Source: Thiotrichales bacterium
GTDB lineage: Bacteria > Pseudomonadota > Gammaproteobacteria > UWMA-0217
Assembly (NCBI GenBank): GCA_024763135.1
Contig: JANTGD010000208.1
Location: 1 to 6,495, forward strand
Length of the DNA: 6,495 bases
Direction of reading: 5' to 3'
A model generated the notes under the pieces. The model was not told the DNA's origin, did no database searches, and was given only the letters and a program-made list of their open reading frames with translations. A program made the position numbers and the translations under genes. Positions 1 to 6,495 of this stretch are shown here, piece after piece (position 1 is the stretch's first letter; each line of letters begins with the position of its first letter).

Positions 1-1328
1 GCAATAGCGCGCAATTACAGCTTACCGCTGCAAACGGACACATCACCGTTACCCCGGTCGGTTCAGCATCGATCATTTCAGGTGTCAATAATGCCGCTGG
101 TCTCACGCTCGGTGGCAGCATCGCCGACCTTAATGCCACGCTGAATTCGCTGCGTTATCAGGGAAACAGCAATTTCAACGGCGCGGATACACTCACGATC
201 AGCATGACTGACAGCCAGGGCCTGACCACGGAAAGCACGCTTGCGATAACTGTCAGCCCCGTTCCAGATGCGCCGGAAATACAGATCGCCGAACAAACCA
301 CAGCCAGTGGTGAAACCGTTGCCATTATTACCATTGAAAAATCCGGGCTCGACGGCGATGAGCAGGCTATCACGCACTTTCGGATTGACAGCGTTGAGGA
401 AGGAGCACTATTCCGCCCCTCGGGAGAAGCGCTTAAATCCGGTGATTTCGTAACCGCTGAAGAGGCCCGCTCCGGGCTGATTTTCAAAGGTGATACCCAG
501 GTACTCGGCGACACCGGCCGGATCGTGATATCCCCGGCAATTATCGATGCAAATGGAAAACCAGTCGTCCCAGGTGGTGCAACACCATCCTCGGCTCAAC
601 CTCGTATTTATCGGCCCGTCGATACGAATCCAGCTGAGCTGACGGGCGAGTCATTACGATCGATGCCGAAGAACTCAGATCTCGATAATACTGCTGTGCA
701 TACAGCTGACGATAAAAAACAATCACCCACTGCACAGTCCCCTTTAACTACCCCTCAAATCATAGCGGGAGATCAGGATCAAAAAGGCAACACTGTTTCT
801 GTTGTGATCAAATCCACACATGATCTGCAACGGGAAGCAACCAAAACGGAGCGCGAAACGGATTTTTCCCGCCACGGAAACACCGAGAACAGACGCACCG
901 TGAGTGAAGCGGATTTTGCGAACCTGCTAAGAAACTGGCTGGGCGATATAGAACGGCATAGGGATCAGGTCTTCACCACAAGCTATGAACAGTTATTTAC
1001 CTCCCTTGATCAGCTACGCGAACAAATCGATCACGAAGCGTATGTGGACACTCTGAAAATCGGCACCGCCGTAGTGACAACCGCGGGACTTTCCGCAGGG
1101 TATGTGCTGTGGATGATACGCGGCGGGATGCTGATCAGCTCTTTGGTAGCCTCCATGCCCGCTTGGACAATTGCCGATCCGCTGCCCGTACTGACCTCAT
1201 ATAAGCAGACCCGTAATGACCAGGGAGAATCCCTCGAAAACATCATTGCAAAAGGCGGCCATCCACAAAAACAATCCGCTGATAAGGAAATCAAGCCAGC
1301 AAAACAGGCAGGAGCCATACGGGCATGA
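1..1328 (+). CDS. Large cadherin-like/tandem-repeat surface protein, C-terminal part (5' end outside window)
   Basis: The frame is open from base 3 to the TGA at 1326-1328, giving 441 visible residues. There is no start in the window; the first in-frame ATG (204) lies inside a repeat domain and is not a credible start. Visible residues 1-93 are a beta-rich extracellular repeat with the LNATLNSLRYQGNSNFNGAD signature, ending in a VSPVPDAPEI linker, as in tandem-95/cadherin-like proteins. Residues about 94-195 resemble a further, degenerate repeat (FVTAEEARSGLIFKGD). A polar linker and a charged helical stretch follow. Bases about 1059-1175 encode two hydrophobic segments (IGTAVVTTAGLSAGYVLWMI and MLISSLVASMPAWTIA) separated by an RGG turn, then DPLPVL and a Lys-rich tail. 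This hairpin end is what I recall from giant repeat proteins encoded beside sensor kinases; I infer a membrane-anchored adhesin-like protein. No RTX nonapeptides, LPXTG motif or type I secretion signal is visible. The exact ligand or role is unknown. Confidence 0.85.
   Translation, partial: NSAQLQLTAANGHITVTPVGSASIISGVNNAAGLTLGGSIADLNATLNSLRYQGNSNFNGADTLTISMTDSQGLTTESTLAITVSPVPDAPEIQIAEQTTASGETVAIITIEKSGLDGDEQAITHFRIDSVEEGALFRPSGEALKSGDFVTAEEARSGLIFKGDTQVLGDTGRIVISPAIIDANGKPVVPGGATPSSAQPRIYRPVDTNPAELTGESLRSMPKNSDLDNTAVHTADDKKQSPTAQSPLTTPQIIAGDQDQKGNTVSVVIKSTHDLQREATKTERETDFSRHGNTENRRTVSEADFANLLRNWLGDIERHRDQVFTTSYEQLFTSLDQLREQIDHEAYVDTLKIGTAVVTTAGLSAGYVLWMIRGGMLISSLVASMPAWTIADPLPVLTSYKQTRNDQGESLENIIAKGGHPQKQSADKEIKPAKQAGAIRA
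1059..1193 (+). other. Predicted C-terminal membrane hairpin of the large surface protein
   Basis: Two uncharged hydrophobic stretches (about 20 and 16 residues) are joined by Arg-Gly-Gly and followed by a conserved-looking DPLPVL. They sit about 45 residues before the stop, with a Lys/Arg/Gln-rich tail after them. The upstream flank is a charged, probably helical region (bases about 905-1055). This suggests inner-membrane anchoring rather than release to the medium. Topology was judged by eye, not with a predictor. Confidence 0.6.
1310..1314 (+). promoter_or_regulatory. Ribosome binding site for the hybrid kinase
   Basis: AGGAG lies ten bases before the ATG at 1325, inside the coding end of the preceding gene. 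It supports the ATG at 1325 as the start, which overlaps the upstream TGA as ATGA and so allows re-initiation by terminating ribosomes. Confidence 0.7.
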
Positions 1329-4219
1329 ACACAAAACTCAAAGTCACCCTGGGACTGACCACCATACTCACGTTTCTCATCATGCTGGGGGATTTTCTGC
1401 ATCTCATCCCCGACCCATTACAGGAAAAACTTGAAGCGCGGGCCGCATTATCAGAAACACTCGCATTACACGCAACCGCATCGATTCTGCATCGCGATAT
1501 TGCGCGGCTCGATAATGATTTTGCGACGATCGCGAAACGCCGGCCAGACTTAATTTCCATCGGACTTGTCAATAATGCCGAGCAACTGATCATTGACTAT
1601 GGGAACCACATAGAACACTGGGAACCCATGGACAGTAAGTATTCGAACAATACGCAGATCCACGTTCCTCTATGGGAAGGAAGCCATCAATGGGGTGAGT
1701 TACAGCTACGCTTTACCCCGCTGACATCACAGGGAGTATTGGGCTTACTGGATCGGCCCGCAATCCGATTAACGCTATTTCTTGGTTTTCTGAGTCTCAT
1801 TGTCAACTACCTGTATCTGAGCAAAATGCTGCGCATGCTCGACCCGGCCAAGGCTGCACCCCCTCATGTAAAATCAGCTTTTAATACCATGGCGGAAGGC
1901 CTGCTGGTTACTGACCCCAAAAAACAAATCGTCCTGGCGAACGATTCTTTTGCCAGACTGTTGCACAAACAACCCGATGAGCTATTGGGATTGAAAATCG
2001 ACGATCTTTACTGGACCACTAAACAAGGGAAAAAACTGTCTTCTTCACAGCTACCCTGGTCCCGCGCAATCCTATCCGGTACCGGCCGACAAAACGAACT
2101 GCTACGACTCAAGCTGGGGAAAAACACTTCGGTACCGTTCAATGTCAATTGTTCCCTGGTAATGGCACATAACAATAAATTCAATGGTATTCTGATAAGT
2201 CTCGACGATGTCTCGGAATTAGAAAAAGCGGAACTAGAATTACAAAAATCCAAGGACGAAGCAGAAGCTGCCAACCATGCAAAAAGCGCTTTTCTTGCGA
2301 ATATGAGCCACGAAATCCGCACGCCCATGAATGCAATTTTGGGCTTTACCGAAATTCTTAAACGCGGCTACGTGAGAAAAGAAGCAGACAGCCTGCGATA
2401 CCTGAACATTATCAGCACCAGCAGCAAAAACCTATTGGACATTATCAACGACATTCTCGACCTCTCCAAGGTTGAATCTGGCCGGCTAGAAGTTGAACGC
2501 CTGGAGATGGCGCCACATCGATTGATTATGGACACGCTCCAGGTCCTGGAAATCCGCGCCCAGGAAAAAGGTCTCGAGCTGAAGTTCGAAGTAAAAAACC
2601 CCATTCCAGAAACCATTACCTGCGATCCTACACGGTTGCGGCAAATCATTATCAATATTGTTGGCAACGCGATTAAATTCACCGACCAAGGCGGCATTAC
2701 TGTCCGCTGCGATCTCGTGGAAGCGCACGACACATCGCTATTCAAAATCGATGTCTGCGACACTGGCATTGGCATGACGCCCAAGCAGTTGGCGAAAATA
2801 TTCAATCCATTTAGTCAAGCTGATGAGTCGGTTACGCGTCGTTTTGGCGGGACGGGCCTGGGGCTCACAATCAGCCGTAAATTCGCGCAGGCACTGGGCG
2901 GCGACATCCAGGTCAGCAGCGTTCAGGGGCAAGGCAGTACCTTTTCGATCAGCGTAGAAACAGGTCCGCTCGATGGTGTCAAACGACTGCAACCCGATCA
3001 GATCAGCTATACCCACAACGAGCAGTCGAGCGCCGAACATCTGGAATGGCACTTCCCGAAAGCGCGTGTTCTCGTGGTAGACGATGGAGCTGAAAACCGT
3101 GAATTAGTCAGATTTTTGCTGGAAGATGTGGGCCTGTCCGTAGCGGACGCGGCAAACGGGCAGGAAGGATTGGACAAAGCCCTGGCAGAAAATTTCGACC
3201 TGGTACTCATGGACGTGCAAATGCCCGTCATGGACGGATTTACCGCTGTTGCCAAAATGCGTGAGAACGGTCTCCAGCAGCCCGTCATTGCACTCACTGC
3301 CAATGCGATGAAAGGCTTTGAGAAAGAGTGTCTTGATGTCGGTTATTCCGGTTATCTCTCTAAACCCATCGACGTGGATCGGTTCTATACCTACGTTGGA
3401 GGGCTACTCGGCGCAACCCAACAGGCTCAATCCGCCACGCCTGAAAACACGCCAGACAACGCCCCGGACACGCGCGATAAACCACAACCCCGCAAAACGC
3501 CCTCGTCAAGCGTTGAAGCGCCGATTTATTCGACACTGCCGAGCGAGGTACCTAAATTTCGGGAACTGATTAAAAAATTCATCGAGCGTCTGAATGGACA
3601 ACTCGATGCGATCGATACCGCTATAGAAAACGGTGAACTGGAGGTGGTCGCCACTTTGGGGCATTGGCTCAAAGGCTCGGGCGGCACGCTGGGTTTTGAT
3701 GTATTCACTGAACCTGCAATCGAATTGCAGAACGCAGCAAAAAGTGGCAACCATCAAAAAGTCGTGCTGATGCAACAAACCATACGCAGCCTTGCAAGCC
3801 GTATCGCTGTCACACCAGAAAACAGACCCAGTATGCCAATGCCGAACAACGCTAGCATGTTGGTCACAAAATCATCGTCCCCAACCCAGGATATGGAAAA
3901 AATTGAGTCCCGGCTCGCAACTAATCCGAAACTACATAAAACAATTTGTAGTTTTGTCGATAAGCTAAACATAGAAATCACCCAAATGGAAACCGCCTGC
4001 CGGCAAAGCAAACTCGGCGAGCTGGCCAAAATGGCGCATTGGCTGAAGGGCTCGGCCGGTACAGTGGGCTTCGATGCTTTCACCGAGCCCGCCAAGGAAC
4101 TCGAACAAGCCGCAAAATCGGGCCAACAGGACCAAGCGCAATCGCATTTGACGCGAATCAAAGCAATGACGCGTTTGCTGGTTGCGCCAGGAATGAATGA
4201 TGCTCAGGGAACCTGCTAA
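1325..4219 (+). CDS. Membrane hybrid histidine kinase with PAS, receiver and two tandem HPt domains
   Basis: This 964-residue inner-membrane sensor kinase should autophosphorylate and feed a multistep phosphorelay. Domains in order: TM1 (about 7-27); periplasmic sensor (about 28-145, Cache-like in size, family not assigned); TM2 (about 147-167); PAS (about 183-300); coiled linker (300-320); HisKA with His329 in SHEIRTPMN; HATPase_c with Asn448 in the N box, DTGIGM (479-484), the F box near 493-496, and FGGTGLGL (507-514); REC (581-690) with acidic pair Asp586/Asp587, phospho-acceptor Asp630, Thr658 and Lys680; a Pro/Thr-rich linker (700-735); HPt1 with His780 in HWLKGS; HPt2 with His905 in HWLKGS. 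All catalytic and phospho-acceptor residues are present, so it is predicted active. It overlaps the surface-protein gene by ATGA and lies five bases before the REC-EAL gene, its most likely partner. The overall form resembles BarA/ArcB-type kinases, but the doubled HPt is unusual. The signal sensed is unknown. Confidence 0.95.
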   Translation: MNTKLKVTLGLTTILTFLIMLGDFLHLIPDPLQEKLEARAALSETLALHATASILHRDIARLDNDFATIAKRRPDLISIGLVNNAEQLIIDYGNHIEHWEPMDSKYSNNTQIHVPLWEGSHQWGELQLRFTPLTSQGVLGLLDRPAIRLTLFLGFLSLIVNYLYLSKMLRMLDPAKAAPPHVKSAFNTMAEGLLVTDPKKQIVLANDSFARLLHKQPDELLGLKIDDLYWTTKQGKKLSSSQLPWSRAILSGTGRQNELLRLKLGKNTSVPFNVNCSLVMAHNNKFNGILISLDDVSELEKAELELQKSKDEAEAANHAKSAFLANMSHEIRTPMNAILGFTEILKRGYVRKEADSLRYLNIISTSSKNLLDIINDILDLSKVESGRLEVERLEMAPHRLIMDTLQVLEIRAQEKGLELKFEVKNPIPETITCDPTRLRQIIINIVGNAIKFTDQGGITVRCDLVEAHDTSLFKIDVCDTGIGMTPKQLAKIFNPFSQADESVTRRFGGTGLGLTISRKFAQALGGDIQVSSVQGQGSTFSISVETGPLDGVKRLQPDQISYTHNEQSSAEHLEWHFPKARVLVVDDGAENRELVRFLLEDVGLSVADAANGQEGLDKALAENFDLVLMDVQMPVMDGFTAVAKMRENGLQQPVIALTANAMKGFEKECLDVGYSGYLSKPIDVDRFYTYVGGLLGATQQAQSATPENTPDNAPDTRDKPQPRKTPSSSVEAPIYSTLPSEVPKFRELIKKFIERLNGQLDAIDTAIENGELEVVATLGHWLKGSGGTLGFDVFTEPAIELQNAAKSGNHQKVVLMQQTIRSLASRIAVTPENRPSMPMPNNASMLVTKSSSPTQDMEKIESRLATNPKLHKTICSFVDKLNIEITQMETACRQSKLGELAKMAHWLKGSAGTVGFDAFTEPAKELEQAAKSGQQDQAQSHLTRIKAMTRLLVAPGMNDAQGTC
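3662..4126 (+). repeat. Duplicated HPt core within the kinase gene
   Basis: Thirty-residue segments starting at His780 (3662-3751) and His905 (4037-4126) match at 23 of 30 positions, including HWLKGS, the GFD and FTEPA stretches, EL, and the AAKSG end. The DNA copies differ at many third positions, so this is an old internal duplication rather than a recent tandem error. About 95 residues separate the copies. They include a Ser/Pro/Met-rich linker (about 830-855) and the first helices of the second domain. Confidence 0.9.
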
Positions 4220-4224
4220 GAGTC

Positions 4225-5982
4225 ATGAAAATAAGCAATCCAAAATTAAATGAAGCCAAGATCATGATGATCGACGACGAGCCACTGAATATGGAAGTGG
4301 TACAGTCATTTCTGGAAGAAGATGGATATTCACAATTTGTGCTGGAGCATCGCTCGGAACAGGCAATGGAGACGCTAAGAACAGCACATCCCGACCTGCT
4401 GCTGCTCGATCTTGTCATGCCGGAAAAAGATGGTTTCGAAATCCTTTCAGAAATTCGCGAGGATGAAGAACTCAGTCATCTTCCCGTGATCATTTTAACT
4501 TCTGCGAGCGATACCGAGAGTAAACTCCGGGTTTTAGACCTTGGCGCTACCGACCTGCTGGGCAAGCCTGTTGACCCAAGCGAGCTGAAGCTGCGGGTAC
4601 GAAACACCCTGGCAGCCAAAGCGTATATCGATCAACTGACCTACTATGATGCCATCACGGGCCTACCCAATCGGCAGATGTTTTCCCAGCAGTTGGACTG
4701 GGCCGCTAAAAAGGCGAGCAGATATCAGGAGAAGATCGCCTTACTGGTTATTGCTATCGATAAATTCGCTCGCATCAATAATGCCCTCGGCCATCAGATC
4801 GGTGATGAAACACTGCGCCACGTCAGCCAAATTATAACCGGTTGTATTCGAAAATCCGACATTCTGAGCAGTAATCATGACTCGGAAGTCATGGTGCAGA
4901 ACCTTTATCAAACAGATAATGGTAGTTTTTCTCTGGTCCTTGAAAGAATTACCCAGGCCGATCATGCAGCCGCCGTCGCGCAACGCATCCTCGAAGCCAC
5001 GTCCAAGCCCCTCAATATTCTGGATACCGAAATCTATATTTCTCTGAGCATTGGGATCGCCATGTTACCCTCGGATGCAAGCGATGCCCAAACGCTGCTC
5101 AGAGAAGCTCTCAGCGCTAAGGATCATGCGAAACAGCAGGGCGGTGGACGTATTCTATTTGCTTCAGAAACAGTCAATGATAACTATCGGCGAAAACTGA
5201 GTCTCGAGAATCGCCTGCACAAGGCTTTAGAGAAAAACCAACTGCTTCTCCACTACCAGCCAAAAGTCAATATCAATACCAACCAAATCGTTGGTACTGA
5301 AGCACTGATTCGCTGGGAGGATACAGAAAAAGGGATGATTCCACCGTTCGAATTCATCCCCCTGGCTGAGGAAACCGGCCTCATTGTGCCCATCGGTGAA
5401 TGGGTGCTCAACGAAGCCTGTCGACAACTTGCCCAATGGCAATTGCTCGGGCAAAAGCATTTATCTGTCAACGTAAACGTCTCTGCCAAGCAGTTCATCG
5501 CGGATGATTTTCTCTCTGTGGTAGAAAAAGCCATTCTCAATACCGGTATTTCACCTAAACACCTCACCCTGGAATTGACTGAAAGCATGATCATGGACGA
5601 TATCGACCGGAATATCAGCTTGATGTCCAGGCTTAGAGAAAAAGGCATCAAAATCTCTATCGATGATTTTGGTACCGGATACTCCTCATTGAGCTACCTG
5701 AGTAAACTGCCTGCCGACGAGCTTAAAATTGACCGATCTTTCGTCATGGACCTACCCCAACGCGCGGACAGCCGCGCACTGGTCACAGCGATCGTGTACC
5801 TCAGCCGAAAATTCAATCTCAAAACCGTCGCAGAAGGTGTCGAAACCAAAGAGGAACTCGCGTTCCTTAAAGAAAAACACTGCGATGTCTACCAAGGCTT
5901 CCTCTTCAGTCGCCCACTCCCCGCAAGAAAACTCTATGAAGCCTTTTTATCCAAAAAACACCGGGAAAACCTCTCATCGTAG
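4225..5982 (+). CDS. Response regulator with degenerate GGDEF and intact EAL domain (predicted c-di-GMP phosphodiesterase)
   Basis: This 585-residue soluble protein has no signal peptide or membrane segment. REC covers about 10-130, with Asp17/Asp18, phospho-acceptor Asp62 (LLLLDLVMP), Thr92 and Lys114. A GGDEF-type domain covers about 136-315 (DAITGLPNR, AIDKFARINNALGH, IGDE), but the active-site GGDEF is replaced by DNGSF (231-235), and extra residues separate it from the preceding RKSD. It is therefore unlikely to make c-di-GMP. The EAL domain covers about 325-575 and keeps the catalytic motifs: E359-A-L, N418 in NVS, E450-LTES, IDDFGTGYSSL (D480/D481), K501-ID, E537-GVET and Q557-GF. The predicted reaction is hydrolysis of c-di-GMP to pGpG, gated by phosphorylation. 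The start at 4225 is five bases after the kinase stop. Only a weak AAGAG precedes it, so coupled translation is likely. REC plus EAL recalls RocR, PvrR and VieA, but no orthology is claimed. Confidence 0.94.
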   Translation: MKISNPKLNEAKIMMIDDEPLNMEVVQSFLEEDGYSQFVLEHRSEQAMETLRTAHPDLLLLDLVMPEKDGFEILSEIREDEELSHLPVIILTSASDTESKLRVLDLGATDLLGKPVDPSELKLRVRNTLAAKAYIDQLTYYDAITGLPNRQMFSQQLDWAAKKASRYQEKIALLVIAIDKFARINNALGHQIGDETLRHVSQIITGCIRKSDILSSNHDSEVMVQNLYQTDNGSFSLVLERITQADHAAAVAQRILEATSKPLNILDTEIYISLSIGIAMLPSDASDAQTLLREALSAKDHAKQQGGGRILFASETVNDNYRRKLSLENRLHKALEKNQLLLHYQPKVNINTNQIVGTEALIRWEDTEKGMIPPFEFIPLAEETGLIVPIGEWVLNEACRQLAQWQLLGQKHLSVNVNVSAKQFIADDFLSVVEKAILNTGISPKHLTLELTESMIMDDIDRNISLMSRLREKGIKISIDDFGTGYSSLSYLSKLPADELKIDRSFVMDLPQRADSRALVTAIVYLSRKFNLKTVAEGVETKEELAFLKEKHCDVYQGFLFSRPLPARKLYEAFLSKKHRENLSS

Positions 5983-6042
5983 CCCCATAAACACGCCACG
6001 AGCCGGGAACAACCCGTATGGGCAAGCTAAGGAAGCCCTGCA

Positions 6043-6071
6043 TTGGCCGCGCGAATGGACGCATCGGCCAA
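6043..6071. repeat. Small inverted repeat
   Basis: TTGGCCG (6043-6049) and CGGCCAA (6065-6071) form a perfect seven-base inverted repeat with a 15-base loop. No T tract follows directly. It could be a short hairpin in the operon's 3' untranslated region or an operator-like site; neither is supported further. Confidence 0.4.
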
Positions 6072-6072
6072 C

Positions 6073-6127
6073 CCCCCGGATGGGGCGAGAAGCACAGGAT
6101 AAACCGGGATCTGGGGGCGGCATTTTT
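6073..6127 (+). terminator. Possible weak transcription terminator
   Basis: Bases 6073-6081 can pair with 6109-6117 (nine pairs, one G-U) around a long 27-base loop, and a run of five T lies at 6123-6127. The T run starts five bases after the stem, and a competing smaller hairpin (CCCC/GGGG, 6074-6085) exists, so this is a poor match to an intrinsic terminator. It is the only T-tract-associated structure soon after the operon end. Confidence 0.2.
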
Positions 6128-6140
6128 GGGTGACTTGGAG

Positions 6141-6262
6141 TAAGGAAGCTCTGATTCATTCTGGCGCGAGCAGATTGTGGTGAAAAATCGTCCAGTTCAA
6201 GGCGCGGATCGCAGGTATTAACCCGGCCGAACAATAGATCTTCTATAATGGCGTCATGAAAA
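6141..6262. mobile_element. Possible insertion-sequence or MITE remnant
   Basis: The sequence beginning TAAGGAAGCTCTGATTCATT resembles terminal repeats of insertion sequences as I remember them. A related 13-mer (12 of 13 identical) lies in the same orientation at 6028-6040. There is no transposase frame and no clear inverted partner or target duplication, so this is at most a decayed end. The assignment rests on recollection of the terminal motif only. Confidence 0.2.
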
Positions 6263-6272
6263 AAACAGTGCA

Positions 6273-6358
6273 GTAGCCTGGATGCAGCGCAGCGAAATCC
6301 GGGATGAACTGAACGCAGCTCCGATTCTCCCGGATTACGCAAGCTCCATCCGGGCTAC
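6273..6358. repeat. REP/MITE-like palindromic element, complete copy
   Basis: The left arm 6273-6304 (GTAGCC...ATCCGGGA) is an imperfect inverted repeat of 6328-6358 (TCCCGGAT...GGGCTAC), with a 23-base centre. The outermost and innermost parts of the arms pair almost perfectly, and the mismatches cluster mid-arm. The GTAGCC(C)GGATG...AATCCGGGA consensus is a dispersed intergenic palindrome known from many gamma- and betaproteobacterial genomes. As RNA it would form a long hairpin that could protect the 3' end of the upstream transcript or slow transcription. Confidence 0.75.
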
Positions 6359-6455
6359 AAAACTATCACCTGCAAAATAACCCTGTGCGTCCGGCAAGCA
6401 CTCAGGTCTGCCATCGCGCTCAAAAGAAAAACTGAAAAAGAAAGCAACCAGTACA

Positions 6456-6495
6456 GTAGCCTGGATGCAGCGCAGCGAAATCCGGGATGAACGCA
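6456..6495. repeat. Second copy of the palindromic element, cut by window end
   Basis: Bases 6454-6492 are identical to 6271-6309 (39 of 39). The match extends left to 6449/6266 with one difference. The copies lie 183 bases apart in the same orientation. After the shared part the sequences diverge (copy 1 has CTGAACGCA, copy 2 has CGCA), so copy 2 seems to lack about five bases of the centre. Its right arm lies outside the window. Confidence 0.8.

Larger units (their letters stand above)
5983..6495. other. Gene-free region with repeats after the regulator gene
   Basis: I see no convincing gene here. The longest minus-strand frame (5974-6342) runs through the palindromic repeat and into the end of the regulator gene, has a composition unlike its neighbours, and matches no family I recognise. 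No tRNA or rRNA is evident. The contents are a GC-rich stretch with small hairpins (6004-6127), a possible insertion-element remnant (about 6141-6262), a complete palindromic element (6273-6358) and a partial second copy at the window edge. Confidence 0.7.

Noticed and set aside
204..1328. Treating ATG 204 as the start of a complete 374-residue gene
   Set aside because: The same frame is open to the window edge and encodes the continuous repeat domain to which residue 204 is internal; no ribosome site lies before it.
2368..2805. 145-residue minus-strand frame within the kinase gene
   Set aside because: It is antisense to the HisKA/HATPase coding region with all kinase motifs intact on the + strand; a shadow frame.
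6004..6016. CGGG-AACAA-CCCG hairpin as an intrinsic terminator
   Set aside because: It is only a four-base stem with no following T tract.
6244..6273. TATAAT followed by a short ATG-AAA-AAA frame, promoter and leader-peptide-like
   Set aside because: No acceptable -35 box lies 16-18 bases upstream, and the frame stops after six codons inside the repeat. A perfect TATAAT alone is weak evidence.
5974..6342. 122-residue open frame on the minus strand
   Set aside because: It reads through the palindromic repeat and into the end of the regulator gene, lacks a recognisable domain, and is explained by GC-rich non-coding sequence.
6273..6495. Two repeats as the beginning of a CRISPR array
   Set aside because: The copies are 183 bases apart, the repeat is internally palindromic over 86 bases with its own right arm, and spacing and form do not fit repeat-spacer units.

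Overview
The window looks like proteobacterial chromosome, most likely gamma- or betaproteobacterial. The basis is moderate GC content, dense co-directional genes with ATGA overlap, a typical hybrid-kinase/c-di-GMP module, and a GTAGCC-type palindromic repeat of a kind dispersed in many such genomes. The species cannot be named from the sequence.

Layout, all on the + strand: (1) 1-1328 is the 3' end of a large repeat-containing (cadherin-like/tandem-95 type) surface protein whose start lies outside the window. It ends in a predicted membrane hairpin and a basic tail. (2) 1325-4219 encodes a 964-residue membrane hybrid histidine kinase: TM - periplasmic sensor - TM - PAS - HisKA - HATPase_c - REC - HPt - HPt. 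Its start overlaps the stop of gene 1 by four bases. (3) 4225-5982 encodes a 585-residue soluble response regulator, REC - degenerate GGDEF - EAL, which starts five bases after the kinase stop. (4) 5983-6495 has no convincing gene. It carries a palindromic REP/MITE-like element, a second copy running off the window end, and a stretch that may be an insertion-element remnant.

How the genes may work together (inference): the three genes look like one transcription unit. A periplasmic or PAS-domain signal would drive phosphorelay His329 -> Asp630 -> His780 and/or His905 of the kinase -> Asp62 of the regulator. The regulator has all recognisable EAL catalytic motifs but has lost GGDEF, so the predicted output is c-di-GMP hydrolysis. 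Translational coupling to the large surface protein suggests that the circuit controls, or is controlled by, that protein's display on the cell surface. The most distinctive features are the paired HPt domains, the disrupted GGDEF domain with an insertion, and the membrane-hairpin end of the giant protein.
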